DNA of 64,000 bases from Zhengitettix transpicula (lineage: Eukaryota > Arthropoda > Insecta > Orthoptera > Tetrigidae). Shown in pieces: positions 11,730 to 23,454 of the stretch (positions are counted from its first letter, which is position 1; every line of letters begins with the position of its first letter). The DNA lies in NCBI GenBank assembly GCA_037074705.1, contig CM073591.1:90376032-90440031 (forward strand), read 5' to 3'. The position numbers were made by a program, and so were the translations under genes. The notes below the pieces were generated by a model. That model was not told the DNA's origin. It saw nothing but the letters and a program-made list of their open reading frames with translations, and did not search any database.

Positions 11730-13460
11730 CATAGTTTCAAGGCGTTTAGTGTTGATCTTACACTGAAAGCATTTCTTCTGGTCTTGAGAATAACAAATTT
11801 CATCTATGAAAGATCATTACGGTAGTTGTATAGTAGCGACTGTTGGTTGCAGTTTATTTCACTTGCCTCACCAAAAACATACATTTTGAGAAATATGCTT
11901 TGGCGGCGTGTTTAAATACAACGCGCAGATACATACAGAATATTAATAAATGCACACAAGCAGCCGTATTCAGTATTCGTGCAGACAGTGGTGGCATCCC
12001 AATCGCAGAACTTGATAGAATTTGACTTCTGTTAATTTTAATGTATAGAAATAAATACTGAAGTTCAACTAAATTCTAGATGATTTGTTATTAAAAATGA
12101 ACTACTCGTTTAATTCTCCATATTAAGTTTGCTTAAAAGATTTATACGCGTGTCCCGAACTTGAATTAGTATCACAATATTTATTATTTTCACAATCACT
12201 TCGAATATATGTTGAAAAATCCTGAGTTGCCAAACTTTTGCTAGTACAATTTGTCGCTATACCTTATCGTATATTCTAGGTTACACAATTAGTGGTTCGC
12301 CTTATCAGAAAAACACAATGGACTCGTAAAAACCGCTCGCTTTTAACTTTAACCTGGGATGCGAAGAGAATTTGTGTATAATAAGGCAAGTCTGAAACAT
12401 GTCAGAAAACTATTATACGGAAGCTGTACGCCATTATAAAACATCTGCGAGTTGTTTCGGAATTGTTCTAATTAAACTCCTCCATTCAACAGTGCCATTA
12501 GTTTGCTCATAAAGGACGTGCCAAAAGCTTTAATTAAGGCGGCAGTAGATTCATAGCTGGATTATATTCATTTATGGCCTCAATTAGTCAAGGACACTTA
12601 ATTCATTTGCATTGGATACAAAAACGTTTCTTTCGTAGAGCGACTGTCGTTGGCTTGAAACAACTTGACGGGAATTTCACTAAGCAAAGGAATATATCGC
12701 CTGGTCATTGCTAATAGATGATAATGCTGCACCTCGGTTCTCGTGTAAACGTGCAACCTTTGCCGTCGATTGCATTTGATTGGTGCACGATTACAACTGT
12801 CACCCATCATGTTATGGTTATTCTTCATAGTATCAAATTAATTATGTAAAATTTAAATACTATTGTGAAAAATTCACTATACACACATAAAGCTCCTTAC
12901 TACACAATTTTTCAATACATATTACGATATCCCCAGTAATAATATTATTCAACGTTTATATTAAGTTATTGAATGAATTTCTGTAGAAGCGGGTTGGTGA
13001 TTCGACGAAAGTGTTCTATATTTTTCCTAGTTGTCAAGTAGTTAGCAGAGTTATTATAATTTGTAGACATACATTAGTTCTAGTTAAGATTGTAATTTCA
13101 TAGATTCACGTTGAAGAAATATTTTTATTAACAATATAAAATTGTAATTTCATTCTACTTTTTTTAATATTAAAGCAGAAAATTTATTTATTTTGAATTA
13201 AAATCCTCCATATTAAGGAAAAGAGATGAAATCTCTATTATATTTCTCTTCTTTAAGACACTTCGTAGTGAAATAGAAATTTACTTACACATTTACGAAT
13301 TTCACGTAAAGTTGTTTCTGATTGAATGTCCCGTTTTGATTTTCTGATAATATTCATAGTCGATTAAATTGTGTATTAAATATAGGTGTCGGTAAAATGT
13401 TTTTGTATATTTATAGTTTACAAGATTTTTAATTACAAGTCATTTCTTCAGTATTACCGT
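11730..13460. other. AT-rich DNA with a homeodomain-site-like island
   Basis: No gene is recognised. Around 12420-12610 the sequence is less AT-skewed and contains several TAAT/ATTA-type words (CTAATTAAAC, TTTAATTAAGGCGGCAG, CTCAATTAGTCA) set in unique DNA, the usual look of a developmental enhancer. This is pattern recognition only. The rest is AT-rich. Confidence 0.3.
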
Positions 13461-13466
13461 TTAATT

Positions 13467-13645
13467 CAAGATAAGAAAAATACTTTCAATCAAAGATCAG
13501 CTCTTAGGGTTATCAAACTGTGTTCAGGTTTAAGCAACGGGTAGAGAACGCATAAGACCCATAGTTGACAAGGACGGATTGCTATTAGAGCGATCGCTTT
13601 CTTGGCGGAGGTCGTGAGTTCGATTCCTGGTCCGGCGAAGATTTT
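13467..13645 (+). mobile_element. tRNA-derived SINE copy
   Basis: The head (AATACTTTCAATCAAAGATC, then AGCTCTTAGGGTTATCAAA) parallels the heads at 4.75 and 59.88 kb. GAGTTCGATTCC at 13616-13627 is a strong B box, followed by the family tail GGTCCGGCGAAGATTTTT. The CTTGGCGGAGGTCGTGAG stretch before it is echoed as TCTGGCGGAGATTTG at 60.08 kb. Confidence 0.6.
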
Positions 13646-13649
13646 TATT

Positions 13650-14325
13650 TTGTAATTTGTTAATTACGATTTATAATATTTATTATTTTATGAATGACGA
13701 ATTTTTTACAATATGGGGATGTGTATTAGAATATATTTAAATCACTGAAACAAAAATTTTCCTGCATATGAAGTCAGTATATTGAACAGTTTTTTTATTC
13801 ACAGTAGATCCCCGTTAATCATACAGACGTTTAGATAATAAGTTAATTTACTATATTTAATTTGTTGTCAGTAATCTACATTCTTCACCATAATTTACGG
13901 GTTTCCAGAAAATGATCTACATGAATTCATAAAACTGGAATGAGTTTTAATTTAAACTGAAGTAGTATATAATGGTACAGCTTTGGTTCCAATTGTGAAA
14001 AAAATAAACATTTTTGTTTCCAAGAATAATTTATATTAAAATGAAAAAAATTTCGTGATTAAAAAAAATGAATAAGAAAGGTAGCCAATTCAGACGTTGT
14101 GTAGTATTTATATTACCACTTTTTTGTCTGAACAATTTATATTGTTGCATAAGTGATATTCAGATATTAAATGTTAAAAAGTAATATTTTTATTATTTAA
14201 GTTAAAAAATATTATGAATATTGTGAAATAAAATTCATAAGGTACTAGAAGAATATATTTTTCATATAAATATACAAATACACGGTCTTATAGAACAAAA
14301 TTATATTTATTAATAAAACATTAAA
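13650..14325. other. AT-rich stretch with a rearranged short repeat
   Basis: There is no coding content. At 14069-14133 two short segments occur that are also found at 29997-30058, but with one of them inverted relative to the other. Confidence 0.45.
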
Positions 14326-14329
14326 TGAA

Positions 14330-14360
14330 CGACATTTCGTTCATTTTAGGACCTCTTCAG
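14330..14360 (-). ncRNA. Hammerhead-like core motif, single end
   Basis: On the minus strand: CTGAAGAGGTCC, a short loop, then ACGAAATGTCG. The CTGANGA box and a GAAA box are present, but the base after GAAA is T rather than C, and the stem between the boxes is weak. The downstream sequence resembles the outer parts of the paired elements. I found no convincing partner end nearby. Confidence 0.4.
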
Positions 14361-14984
14361 ATTTAATAATTTTTGTGAAAAAGGCCGTATATTACTTTAT
14401 TTATATTATTGTAAATGTCATATTTTTTCATAAGTAATATTTTTATTACTGCAAGCCTACCCGTACAATCCTTGCAGTTACCTCACAATTTTTCTATTTG
14501 TTCAGAGACTGTAATTATTAAGGCAACCGAAAAGTTTATATTTACCAGTAATAATACCAATTTTTTTAAAATAAAAACAGTAGTTCTAAATGTTAATAAT
14601 ATGAAATTAATTAAATAAATGCGTTCATAATTTCTAATTCAGTTTTGGAAGTAGTAATTTTGACAGAAATTTATTATCTTTCACCAGAAACTTGAGGTCT
14701 TGGTTTGAAAATGCACCCTACACGAATATAAAAGGAACAACAACATTAATTTTGAAAATCAACCAATTATTCATGACTTTTCGTCCACACATTCACGGAA
14801 TCTCGCATTTAAACGAATCTCTTGATTTCAAAGATAAAGCATTGCCCCTGATGTTTGTTATTTCCAAAACGTTTCTATTGAGGACGACTATGAAAGGCAC
14901 CGTTAATAGGCCGAGTCCTTTAATTTCTACGGTGAAGCTGCTGCTTCTTTTGTTCTTACCTCCTGAGCCATAGGAGGCCCACGG

Positions 14985-15350
14985 AGCGTGTCTCGTTTAC
15001 CGCAATGGTCGCCATTTTGTACGGCCGTTCTACTCGCTAGTTCCTCGTGGGAAGAGTTTAGTTTTTATTCTCTCGTGTCGAAAAAACCGCTCCGCTGTCG
15101 TCGTTTCATACTGCTGTTTCATGGTAATTTAATTGCGCTGGTAATTACGGACAAAGGCGGGTGTGGGGTGCGTATTATGTCTTACGTAATAAGTGAAAGA
15201 GTTCTCGTCGTGCGTTTCTGGGTATGGGAGCTGATAACCCAGGAAGGCGAGCGTCGTGGGCGAACAATGCTTCTGCGCAATCCTTGGAGACATTCTTACG
15301 GATATCTTACCTGTAAATCTAAGCATAGTCTCGAAACAGGTACTGATAAT
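14985..15350. other. GC-richer, apparently unique island
   Basis: Roughly 365 bases of balanced composition contain a 121-codon open frame on the plus strand that begins with GTG, and an overlapping 65-codon frame on the minus strand. Neither product shows a recognisable domain. The open frame may simply reflect low AT content, so I do not call it a gene. A conserved regulatory element or exon is possible. Confidence 0.3.
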
Positions 15351-15997
15351 TGACGCGGTCCTGTGAGCTACGCCACAAGAAAAACATCAGTAAGACTTCA
15401 AACAATAAAACGTTACGTATTAAGTGTTTAATCAAGTATAACTTTAACCTGGTTGAGCCAAGATGCGAGATTCATGGAAACGATCTGGAAAGAAAACAAG
15501 TTCTGTGAATCCAAAACCAAGACACTGATAGTATACAGATCAAATCTTGTCGACGCCATGAGAACAAATGAAGCAACGAAATATCTCGTTGTTTACTACA
15601 CGCGTCACATGATTACCCAGTTTGTCAATGTGGAATTCATCAGTCTCCAAGGATTTTCACATAAGTGTACGTTAACACGCTTTTTTTTTATCACACGGAA
15701 CGTGTAACTCCATAATCTTACAGTGAGGTTATTTTCGTTACGATGTCACCAATACGTTCATACATTTTACTCTCCGCGAAACATCTCTGATTGCCCGACC
15801 CTCAATACGTTAAATAATTTGATTTTATAACACCAATGTGTATAGATAGAATTAAAAATTAAATTTTAAGCAAGTCTAAATATTATTGTAATATGTCTGT
15901 GAAACGAGTTACATAACGTTCGTATTACGCCCTTCATCTGTGGATCAGAAATGTAGGATTATTGTTTGCCTTTAACACCTTGTTTATATTAAGATAT

Positions 15998-16109
15998 ATT
16001 ATTCATTCCACTAGTCCTCGATCGAGGAGATAGGATACGTCATAATATAAAATTACAAGAAAGAATCAAATGTTACAATTACAAAGTTTAAAAAGAAAAC
16101 ATTGTACTT

Positions 16110-16114
<5 letters not shown>
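15998..16114 (-). mobile_element. LINE 3' end, distal part (split copy)
   Basis: Read on the minus strand it has AAACTTTGTAATTG, then TATTATGACGTATCC, then CTCGATCGAGGACTAGTGGA and an AATAATAT tail. The same words in the same order end the LINE copy at 52.1-52.46 kb. It is the 3' terminal piece of the element whose coding part lies at 17.4-17.8 kb. The two pieces are separated by TA repeats and a roughly 970-bp insertion. Confidence 0.7.

Positions 16115-16168
<54 letters not shown>
16115..16168. repeat. TA microsatellite
   Basis: An uninterrupted AT/TA dinucleotide run flanks the left side of the LTR-like insertion. Confidence 0.95.
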
Positions 16169-16171
<3 letters not shown>

Positions 16172-17134
16172 AATATTTAAAAATAAAGGCATTTAATAAA
16201 AAATTATTCAAATTTACAAACAAACAAATTTATTATCAATGTTTAAAAACAATTACACAATTTAAAAATATCTCAGGGCCTCTACTGGGTTTGATAATGG
16301 CGAATCACTTTATTTCTCAACTTAAATACAAATTCCAATTTAAAAGAGAAAATATTTACTCGTTAATTAACTATGACGTGTCAACAAAATTAAACTTAAA
16401 AGATGGATTCTAATTAACAAATTTTAATCAAAAGAAGAAAACGAAATCAGACGTCTATCTTTTAATCAGGTTTACATAATTATTTGTTTTATATTGTTAC
16501 TCACGGCAGCATTCCAGGATACCTTGTACTTCACGAAACACTATGGCGGGTTTTTTCACAGCTTCTAAAAACTCACATATTCTAAAATTAATATTTTTAG
16601 ATAAAAAATCAGGAACCAGGATAATCTTCCTTTCGTCTCTCTCTCGATTGACTTCTGCTCGGCTATGTGCACCAAAAACTGTTTGTGTTTAGAAGTTTCG
16701 TATTTCTGCTCAAATGAATATTTCGTCTTGAGCAAAAATGTTCAGGGACCAATCAAAACTGTTGATTGGTAATTCTCGATGTTTCTCTGCAAATTTCCTT
16801 TGAATATTTGAAATTGTCTTGTCTATTTCAACTCGACCAATTTCTGTCGTGTCTGACTGCCCACTGCTTCTACTTAACTTTACTTTTTAAAAGAATATCT
16901 CGTCTATTTTAATACGACCTGTACTTGACCAAACCTTCCAGCCAACTAGACCTGAACTCTACCATATCATAATGTGAACTGGACTCTCGTAAATTTGAGC
17001 GCGCACTGCTTCTTCCTACAAAGGAAACAATACTTGGCTGTATTGTTGTTGTGTTCTGTACCGCCGTCAAGAATATATTTCTCAAACAATTTATTTTTTT
17101 AATTTCTCAATTAATGCTTTAGTTAATTGGCATT

Positions 17135-17138
<4 letters not shown>
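16168..17138. mobile_element. LTR-like insertion inside a TA microsatellite
   Basis: The segment starts TTGTAAT and ends ATTACAA, directly abutting TA repeats on both sides. If the outer T/A are taken as flank, it begins TG and ends CA, as a solo LTR would. Weak longer terminal similarity exists (AAAGGCATTTAATAAAAAAT at the left against AAAGCATTAATTGAGAAAT on the reversed right). It has no coding capacity. It interrupts a LINE 3' UTR whose uninterrupted counterpart is at 52.3 kb. A solo LTR or a TA-targeting DNA transposon without coding capacity are the two options; the microsatellite hides the target-site duplication. Confidence 0.5.

Positions 17139-17180
<42 letters not shown>
17139..17180. 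repeat. TA microsatellite
   Basis: A TA dinucleotide run flanks the right side of the insertion. It is probably the other half of the tract at 16115-16168. Confidence 0.95.
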
Positions 17181-17184
<4 letters not shown>

Positions 17185-17436
17185 AAAGAAACTTTCATAA
17201 TATTAATATAACAATAATGAAATAAATGATAACTATATTAATCTTCACTTTCCATTCGGCAGAGTTTCCAACAGCAAATCGTCGAAAATGAAATAGAAAA
17301 TAACTCGGCAGTTAAATTCACAAGATTATAATCATAAAATAATAGCATAAATTGAGAGGATACCAGGAAACTATTTTATTGAAGAGGATCTAATCTGTCC
17401 TTCCTTCTACCAACTCTTTTGGCGACCAACATGCTT
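17181..17436 (-). mobile_element. LINE 3' UTR, proximal part
   Basis: On the minus strand the words GATTATAATCTTGTGAATTT, TTTTCGACGA and GGAAACTCTGCCGAATG appear in the order seen in the plus-strand copy at 52.1-52.2 kb (GATAATAATCTAGAATTT, GTTCGACGGGA, GGAAACTCCGCCGAATG). It joins directly onto the reverse-transcriptase remnant. Confidence 0.65.
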
Positions 17437-17819
17437 CATTAATTAGCAAAGATTTACAACTCTTTATAAATAAATTTTGTATTGTTTAAGTTTTGTTTCG
17501 TCCGCAAGAATATTGTATAGATTTATCCCGGAATAATGAATGCTTGATTCAAAACTTTTTGGCGATGTTTTTCACTGCGGAGTTGAGAGCGATTTCTAGT
17601 GTTTTGTAAATGATTTGCTCCGTTTAGGGCATATAATTTAATGTTTCGTCAGACAAACTTTAAAATTTCTAGAATATACATCCCAAAATCCCAAGTTTAC
17701 GAAACAAAGGCTTGCAACTGGAATTCCAATCCGCACCAGATATGATTCTTTTTGTGATGGAAAATTTGAAACGCGTGATGTGAACGACCCCAGTTTGCTA
17801 TGCCGTAAGACATCACAAG
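17437..17819 (-). pseudogene. Non-LTR retrotransposon reverse transcriptase, C-terminal remnant
   Basis: One minus-strand frame reads VMSYGIANWGRSHHAFQIFH, then a C-x-LEF segment, MYILEILKFV, TRNRSQLRSEKHRQKVLNQA, and a final FIYKEL. This is the usual order after the catalytic YxDD region in CR1/jockey-type LINE proteins: a YGIxxWG motif, a YIxExLKFV motif, a TRxRSxLRxxxH motif and a last FKxxL. The catalytic part itself is absent, so the copy is 5'-truncated, as LINE insertions usually are. Four or more in-frame stops show it is dead. The sequence upstream (17820-18500) does not continue the protein. Its 3' UTR follows and is interrupted by an insertion. Confidence 0.7.
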
Positions 17820-17829
17820 TCTTGACTTC

Positions 17830-19330
17830 TTTTAGAGGATGTATATCACTGCGATCTTGTTACTCTATCAGCTTTCCTTCTTCTAGCTTCATGGTATATC
17901 ATTTTAGATATCTTATACTGTCCTCCTCCGGATGACATCGTCCTCATTTGGACCTTCTCAGATGAACTGTGACTAGGAACTCTAACGACAAACTGGTATG
18001 AACATTATCAGCAGACTTTGTCATGAATTCATCTCTCGACCTTTATCAGCAGACTGCGACGACCAATCCTGACGATGAACTGCGACGAACTGCTTACTTA
18101 TTCTCTTATTCAAAAACTACTCTTCAAATCTGCTTGGTCATACTTCTAACCTGACCATCGCCCAACGGCGACCTTCTGTCACGAAATTTCTGTACTAACT
18201 AACGAATTTTAAACATAAAATTCATCCCTTCTCCGTTTGCACTTGCACTATCTGGTGGTGAGAAAATAATAAATTTTTCGTACACAGATTTTTGGTGTTA
18301 TACATTTGACGCTTCACGCTGTTTCCAGGTCAACAGTGATAAAAAAAACGTCTGGAAATACTATAATTTCAGCGTTCTCACGCCACGCAGTCTGTTCAAA
18401 AATATTATTTTAACATCATGGCCATAATCTTACGCAACAAAGCCTATAATTGAACCATTTTGAAATGTATATGTTAATGCAGACATTGGTGAATGTTAAA
18501 TATATTTATATATTGTATTTAAAATATTAAAAGCAACCAAATCTGATATTGACATTTCTATATTTATTTATGAAAATGGAAGCAGTTTTGTTCAAGAATA
18601 TTTTATCTACCGAAATAAAATTTTATGTACTCCAACAAAATATGTTCTTATATAAAGTAATATGATGATATGATTTTCCGAATCGGAACATTATTATCTC
18701 ATGTGCTGGTAACCGGTTATCTGTACGTGAGATAAGTATGAGAATCTTTTTAAGTGAAACATGTCGCATTATTAACAAACAAAATTTTACTTCATTATTA
18801 TTACAGTTACCAAAAATATTAAAAATTACAAACTTTGTTTATATAATTTATTTTTTATTTTTCGAACCCTTCGTCTGACTAAGATGCCTATTTCATTGTC
18901 TGTCACAAAGTGGTGTCCGACTTCCTGCATTTCAGCCTCAACCCTGCCCTTCCCTCTGGACGAGTATCCCAAATCTAGGTTCTGAGAACACTCCGGGCTA
19001 GCCTACTTCACCCATCTTGTACAATGTTCTTACCATTGTACTTTATTTTTTAAATATTTATATCATGCTTTTATAATGGATTTAATATATTTATCATTAC
19101 TATTCACTCTCCAGCCACATTTACCAATAAAACATGGACCTATGTATTGGATTCATTCCTCCACAGAACAACACTTCACTCGAATAAAAAACCAATCCAT
19201 ATGCGTACGAGAGAGTAATATTTTTAAGTAATGGGTTTTTAATAAATTTAATGAAATTTTTAGTTTTAAAGAAGGATTATAAATTTATCTACTCTGACAC
19301 ATAATTATACAATATTTAGTACAAGTAAAT
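17830..19330. other. Unrecognised AT-rich DNA
   Basis: No gene is recognised. A 17880-18200 patch is moderately balanced with repeated GACGA/CGACGA words (ACTGCGACGACCAATCC, GAACTGCGACGAACTGC), which may be a decayed simple repeat. Confidence 0.4.
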
Positions 19331-19339
19331 TAGTTCCAA

Positions 19340-19930
19340 TGCCAAATAAATTTAATTCATTTTTCTCGCCGTAATAGTTGTTTTCGCAGAAGGTTTTAAT
19401 GTGGGACAAATACCAAATGTACTCCAAAGCGGTTTCAAGGCGTCCTCAATAATTATCACCAGTAACGAGTTAGACCGTACTCGAATGTAGTTTTTAGCGC
19501 GTACATTTTGTGCATATTTCCGTGCGGGCCGACAGTCCTTGTTTTCTTTTAACACCCTAAGAAAACATAAGAGTTGAGGTCAATGGTCGGTGGGGTGTTT
19601 GCGACAAAGAGAAGAAAGTGGTTGGGCCGCTGCAGATAAAAGGCACGTGTTCCGAGCGACAGAGCTCTGCGAGTAAGGCGGAAACGAGATATAAAAATGA
19701 GAGTTCACCGTGTGTTAGGAGACAGTTTTGATGCGGAACGAAGAGGAGTGTATTGATAGAAATGTCGTGGTTGAGGAGAAGGTTGGATAAGAAGTAATTG
19801 AGAATACTTGGGTTGAAAATTGCAATGAATGACCGTCGGGATACGATGAGAGCGACCGAAGGATCCACAAACGCCGCTGCTGAGGAGGGATCAGGACACT
19901 TGGCGAAGGTCGGAGCTATTCAAAGAGGTA
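19340..19930. other. Purine-rich balanced-composition island
   Basis: The plus strand is rich in G and A with little T, and carries frames with many charged residues, for example MNDRRDTMRATEGS followed by TNAAAEEGSGHLAKV. A 103-codon open frame on the opposite strand is probably its shadow. I recognise no domain. It could be a decayed element or an exon. Confidence 0.3.
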
Positions 19931-20497
19931 TTGAAGATTCGAAACTAATATAACTAATATCATGCTTTCATAATGCCCAGTATCAGTTTAATTGCGTAGT
20001 TGACTCTTATAATTAAAATTAAACATCCAAAAATAATAAGTTTAAAGTTTGCATTAGTATTTAAATGGAATAAAAACTGTTTGCATTTGAATTATTCATT
20101 CATTTAACGCTGATGGAAACATTAATCAGTTTTGTGAACCTTTCATGAGGACATTGTTCCAGTTCGTTCCCTTGGGAATATAAGAAAAATCGAAAGACTT
20201 CTTATACACACCTTTATTGCGAGTATTAAAGGCACAAGGCGGAATCGATTTGAATCCTGTCAAGCGAAGTCCAAAATAAGCATTATAAGGAATACAAAAA
20301 CTATCAGGAAAATTGTTAATTTAGATGTAAATAAAATAAATTACTGCTCTAGGTTTCAGATATTTGAACATAAGCATGAAAACAGGTATAATTAATTATG
20401 TTAGTAAGAGCATACGAAATACATTACGTTATTTTCAGGCCATAAAAAGATGTGTTTCTTTTATTTTTTTACCGTAACATTCTACATGAGGTTAATC

Positions 20498-20650
20498 AGC
20501 TTGTAGAAACTCTCCTTTAATAGGATAGGAAGGGATTTAAAAGGAGATATGCGGAAGGGTAGAACACGTAGCCAAGAGTTAACTATGATCCTTTAAAGGA
20601 CCCTATCCAGCATTAGCCTAAAAGTGATGCAGGGAAATCCCTAGAAAATT
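20498..20650 (+). repeat. Repeat family A, truncated copy
   Basis: It carries the 5' part of the family: ATAGGAAGGGATTTAAAAGG, TGCGGAAGGGTAGAA, TAGCCAAGAGTTAACTA, and ends at AAAAGTGATGCAGGGAAATC. The GC-rich 3' half is missing. It uses the CTTTAATAG variant of the 5' end. Confidence 0.8.
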
Positions 20651-20954
20651 ATTTTATAACTAAGGATTTGCTAACCTTATTCATTTTATTGATTTACTTA
20701 AATAAATCAATACACTCGAGTAAAGCCATACACCTTATATTTATGGTACAAGCGGCTTTTCAAATAATTCTGTATCGATTTGTGATCAATTTTTAATCAT
20801 GAAATTATAGAGCGACAAAACGGTAAAATCATTTGGTGATAGGACTGCCTATTGTCGATTATTTTAAACATCACAATTCGATCTTTCTTTTCGAGTTCGC
20901 CACGTAAATCTGTTGACACCGATATGTTTGATTAAGATTTCCATTCAAATTACA

Positions 20955-21480
20955 AAGCCGGAAGGCCTGGGCAAGAGCCTTTATTCCAGAAAAACACCTC
21001 TGGTGCACACATGAAGGAGAAGGGGTTAGGGCCTCGGCCAACGAAGTTACTCGTCCAACAGCAGCGCCGCGTCGGCAATTGCGGAACTAATTTAAATATC
21101 CATCCGCCAGGCCGGGTGTTATTACGCCACGCTGCCTCCGCTAATACTACCTGCCAGCGCCACCAACCCCAATACAAATTATTGCCACCGAGTGATAGAA
21201 CTAAATAGTATGCAAATCTGCGTAGGCAACCCTCTCCCGCTAATCTGCCATTTTCTCTGCGCCATCCATTCGCACGTCACCGCAATCTCGACGTTTTAAC
21301 TCGGAAATTGGATGCACAGACAGGACCCCCTCCTATCCCCCTGCCCAATTCCCTTCGTCCCACATCACTCTGGCTCCTGTGAGGATGTTATTAGCTGCAG
21401 CACCTTGTGACATCATCACTTACCTTAGTACAGAGACGCTCGGAATCAACGACAAGCTCCTTTATTCTGGCCGATTACCA
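20955..21480. other. GC-richer, apparently unique island
   Basis: More than 400 bases of balanced sequence with no repeats in the window. Open frames of 65 and 75 codons overlap on opposite strands, which argues against either being real. Words such as GCAATTGCGGAACTAATTTA and TCCGCTAATACTACCTGCC give it the look of ancient conserved non-coding DNA. Confidence 0.35.
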
Positions 21481-21489
21481 GTAAAATAG

Positions 21490-22285
21490 GGAATGTAAAA
21501 CAGCGACAGCTTAACGGAAACTAAGGAAGATTATAAATATCCTCAACATAGTTTGGGTTGTATTCTTTGACAGTTGTTTTACTTCGTTCCAAAAAATATT
21601 ACGAAACAATAAACTAGACGTAATTTTTGAAAGCGATTCAATCTACTCTTCACAGGCCAATGATAATGAAAACACTTGGAAATATTCCCAAAAACCTAAA
21701 AAGCAACAAACTGTAACTCGCCCCGAACTTTCTTTAAAAATACCAATAAAAAGCTAGTCCATGCTGGAGCGATTCCTATAGTAATTAATATAAATCTGAT
21801 GACAAACGAACATAACAATCATCAGTCAATTAAACACTCGCAAGAATTGCGATCGCGATGAAACCGCCCTCTCCCCAACTCAAAGGAAATGCGGCAGCGA
21901 GTTTGAGCTATGCTGAATATTTTGTGCATAACACGAGACTTTTCACTTGAATATGCCGCCAGCGGAATGACTCTAATACATGTGTTGTATGAAGATAATT
22001 CTTGAGACATAACCTCCAAACTTTTCATTCGCTGTAAAATGAGATCACCTATTTTGGGGGGAATATTTAATTAAACTACCTGCCAGGTTAAGGTGAAATT
22101 TATAACCATCCTGAATTGAAACGAGAAGAAAATGGATTCTAAAAGGGTGTCAAATTGTTAAGATAAGTAACAACATTCTCAGAATGCTAAGAAGTCAAAA
22201 GGATACTTTCCAACCAAATGGTAAGAGGAAACTCGCTCTGTTTTCAGAGTGGAGAATTCAGAGAATGTTTTACGCTGGCCATTAT
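21490..22285. other. Stretch with no recognised gene
   Basis: Moderately AT-rich DNA with only short, unremarkable open frames and no repeat shared with other parts of the window. Confidence 0.4.
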
Positions 22286-22289
22286 TTTT

Positions 22290-22790
22290 AAGGTGTAGAC
22301 AGGCTATGTATAGGGTAATAATTCACATAGTGGTAACTCCCCTCTTATAGCATAGGAAAAGGATTTGAAAGGTAGAGGAAGGTAGCCAAGGGTTAACTAG
22401 GGCCTCCGGGCTATAGTTTAAGGATCCTACCCGGCAATTCGCCTAAAAGTGATGCAGGGAAAAACCTAGAAAAACCTGCATCAGGTAGGTCGGGCATTTG
22501 GTACTTTCCCACGCCCTTCCGATGGCGGGAGAGGGGTTAGCTGTGGGGTCGCAGCTTTCCCTCGCCATTCCTTGACCGGTTTAGGTTGCAGTTGGCCGAC
22601 TATTCCAATAGGAATAGCGGACAACTCTTACCATATGCCCAAGGTCTGCGACCCCGGAACATACACCTCTCAAAACAGGCCAAAGTGCCTCGGCATATGG
22701 GAAACTTAGTTCAAAAAACCAGAGAGATGTGAAGGCATCCCCAAAGGTAGCCTCCGGCAGAGCTCTCTGCGTGATCTGGCCATTCAGCTT
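22290..22790 (+). repeat. Repeat family A, near full-length copy
   Basis: This is the best plus-strand reference copy. Landmarks in order: AGGCTATGTATAGGGTAAT, AACTCCCCTCTTATAGCATA, GTAGCCAAGGGTTAACTAGG, GGGCTATAGTTTAAGGATCC, AAAAGTGATGCAGGGAAAAA, GTAGGTCGGGCATTTGGTAC, TCCGATGGCGGGAGAGG, GGCCGACTATTCCAATAGGA, TACACCTCTCAAAACAGGCC, GAAGGCATCCCCAAAGGTAG, ending near CAGAGCTCTCTGCG. The 5' third is AT/purine-rich and the 3' two-thirds is GC-rich. The 3' half has open frames that are not kept consistently between copies, so I infer a non-coding dispersed element. Confidence 0.85.
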
Positions 22791-22794
22791 CTCT

Positions 22795-23450
22795 CAGAAT
22801 AAAGGGATATCACTCCAAAAATCGGCCGTGAGTGAGTATATACAAATGGATGATTTGGAGTGACAGGATGAGTTGGATTCCCAATTAGTCCAAAATCCAG
22901 TGGCGCAAAACGAATCATTTATCCATTCGTCATTCAATTTATCGTGAATCAGAAACTCAAGTAGAATGACACCGAACCACTTTATCGTCATTGTAATAAA
23001 CGTGGTCCAAATTAGTCTAATATTTTTATCATCATTCAAAGAGTAAAAACACTTGTTTTTATTTGAAGTACTATTATATATATTTTCGCCCTTTGTTTTG
23101 GTTTCCTTATGAGGCAACAGATGTCCAGAGAATTAAATTTTTTACCCTTTTTTGACATTTTAACAGAAGAATAAATCAAGATAAACAAAAGAACAGAGTA
23201 AATACTAAACTAAATACCTGGCGTAACTATGAATTTGGTAATTTTTATGGATGTTATCCAAAAGGATGGCATATATTGGATTTGATCCATTCTGAGCGAA
23301 TATAAATGGCCATCTTTATGAACTCAGAAAGACATGTCTAAACTTTTGGAACAGATTTTTACCAAACATTTGTTTTTATCTGTTATTTGACTATTTATTT
23401 AACTAATTAGAGAATTTAATCTAAATAAGAAATATATTACTTCCAAATAG
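22795..23450. other. Stretch with no recognised gene
   Basis: AT-rich DNA. A 107-codon minus-strand frame (22794-23117) is open, but its product is dominated by N, S, I, F and W with no recognisable domain. I judge it a chance frame. Confidence 0.4.
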
Positions 23451-23454
23451 TGGC

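Noticed and set aside
14988..15353. 121-codon open frame as a gene
   Set aside because: It starts with GTG, has an overlapping frame on the other strand and no recognisable domain. The length is explained by low AT content.
16115..16168. TA tract as a replication origin or promoter
   Set aside because: Plain dinucleotide microsatellites occur several times here, and nothing else supports a function.
19557..19868. 103-codon minus-strand frame as a gene
   Set aside because: Its hydrophobic product is the shadow of a purine-rich opposite strand; no domain recognised.
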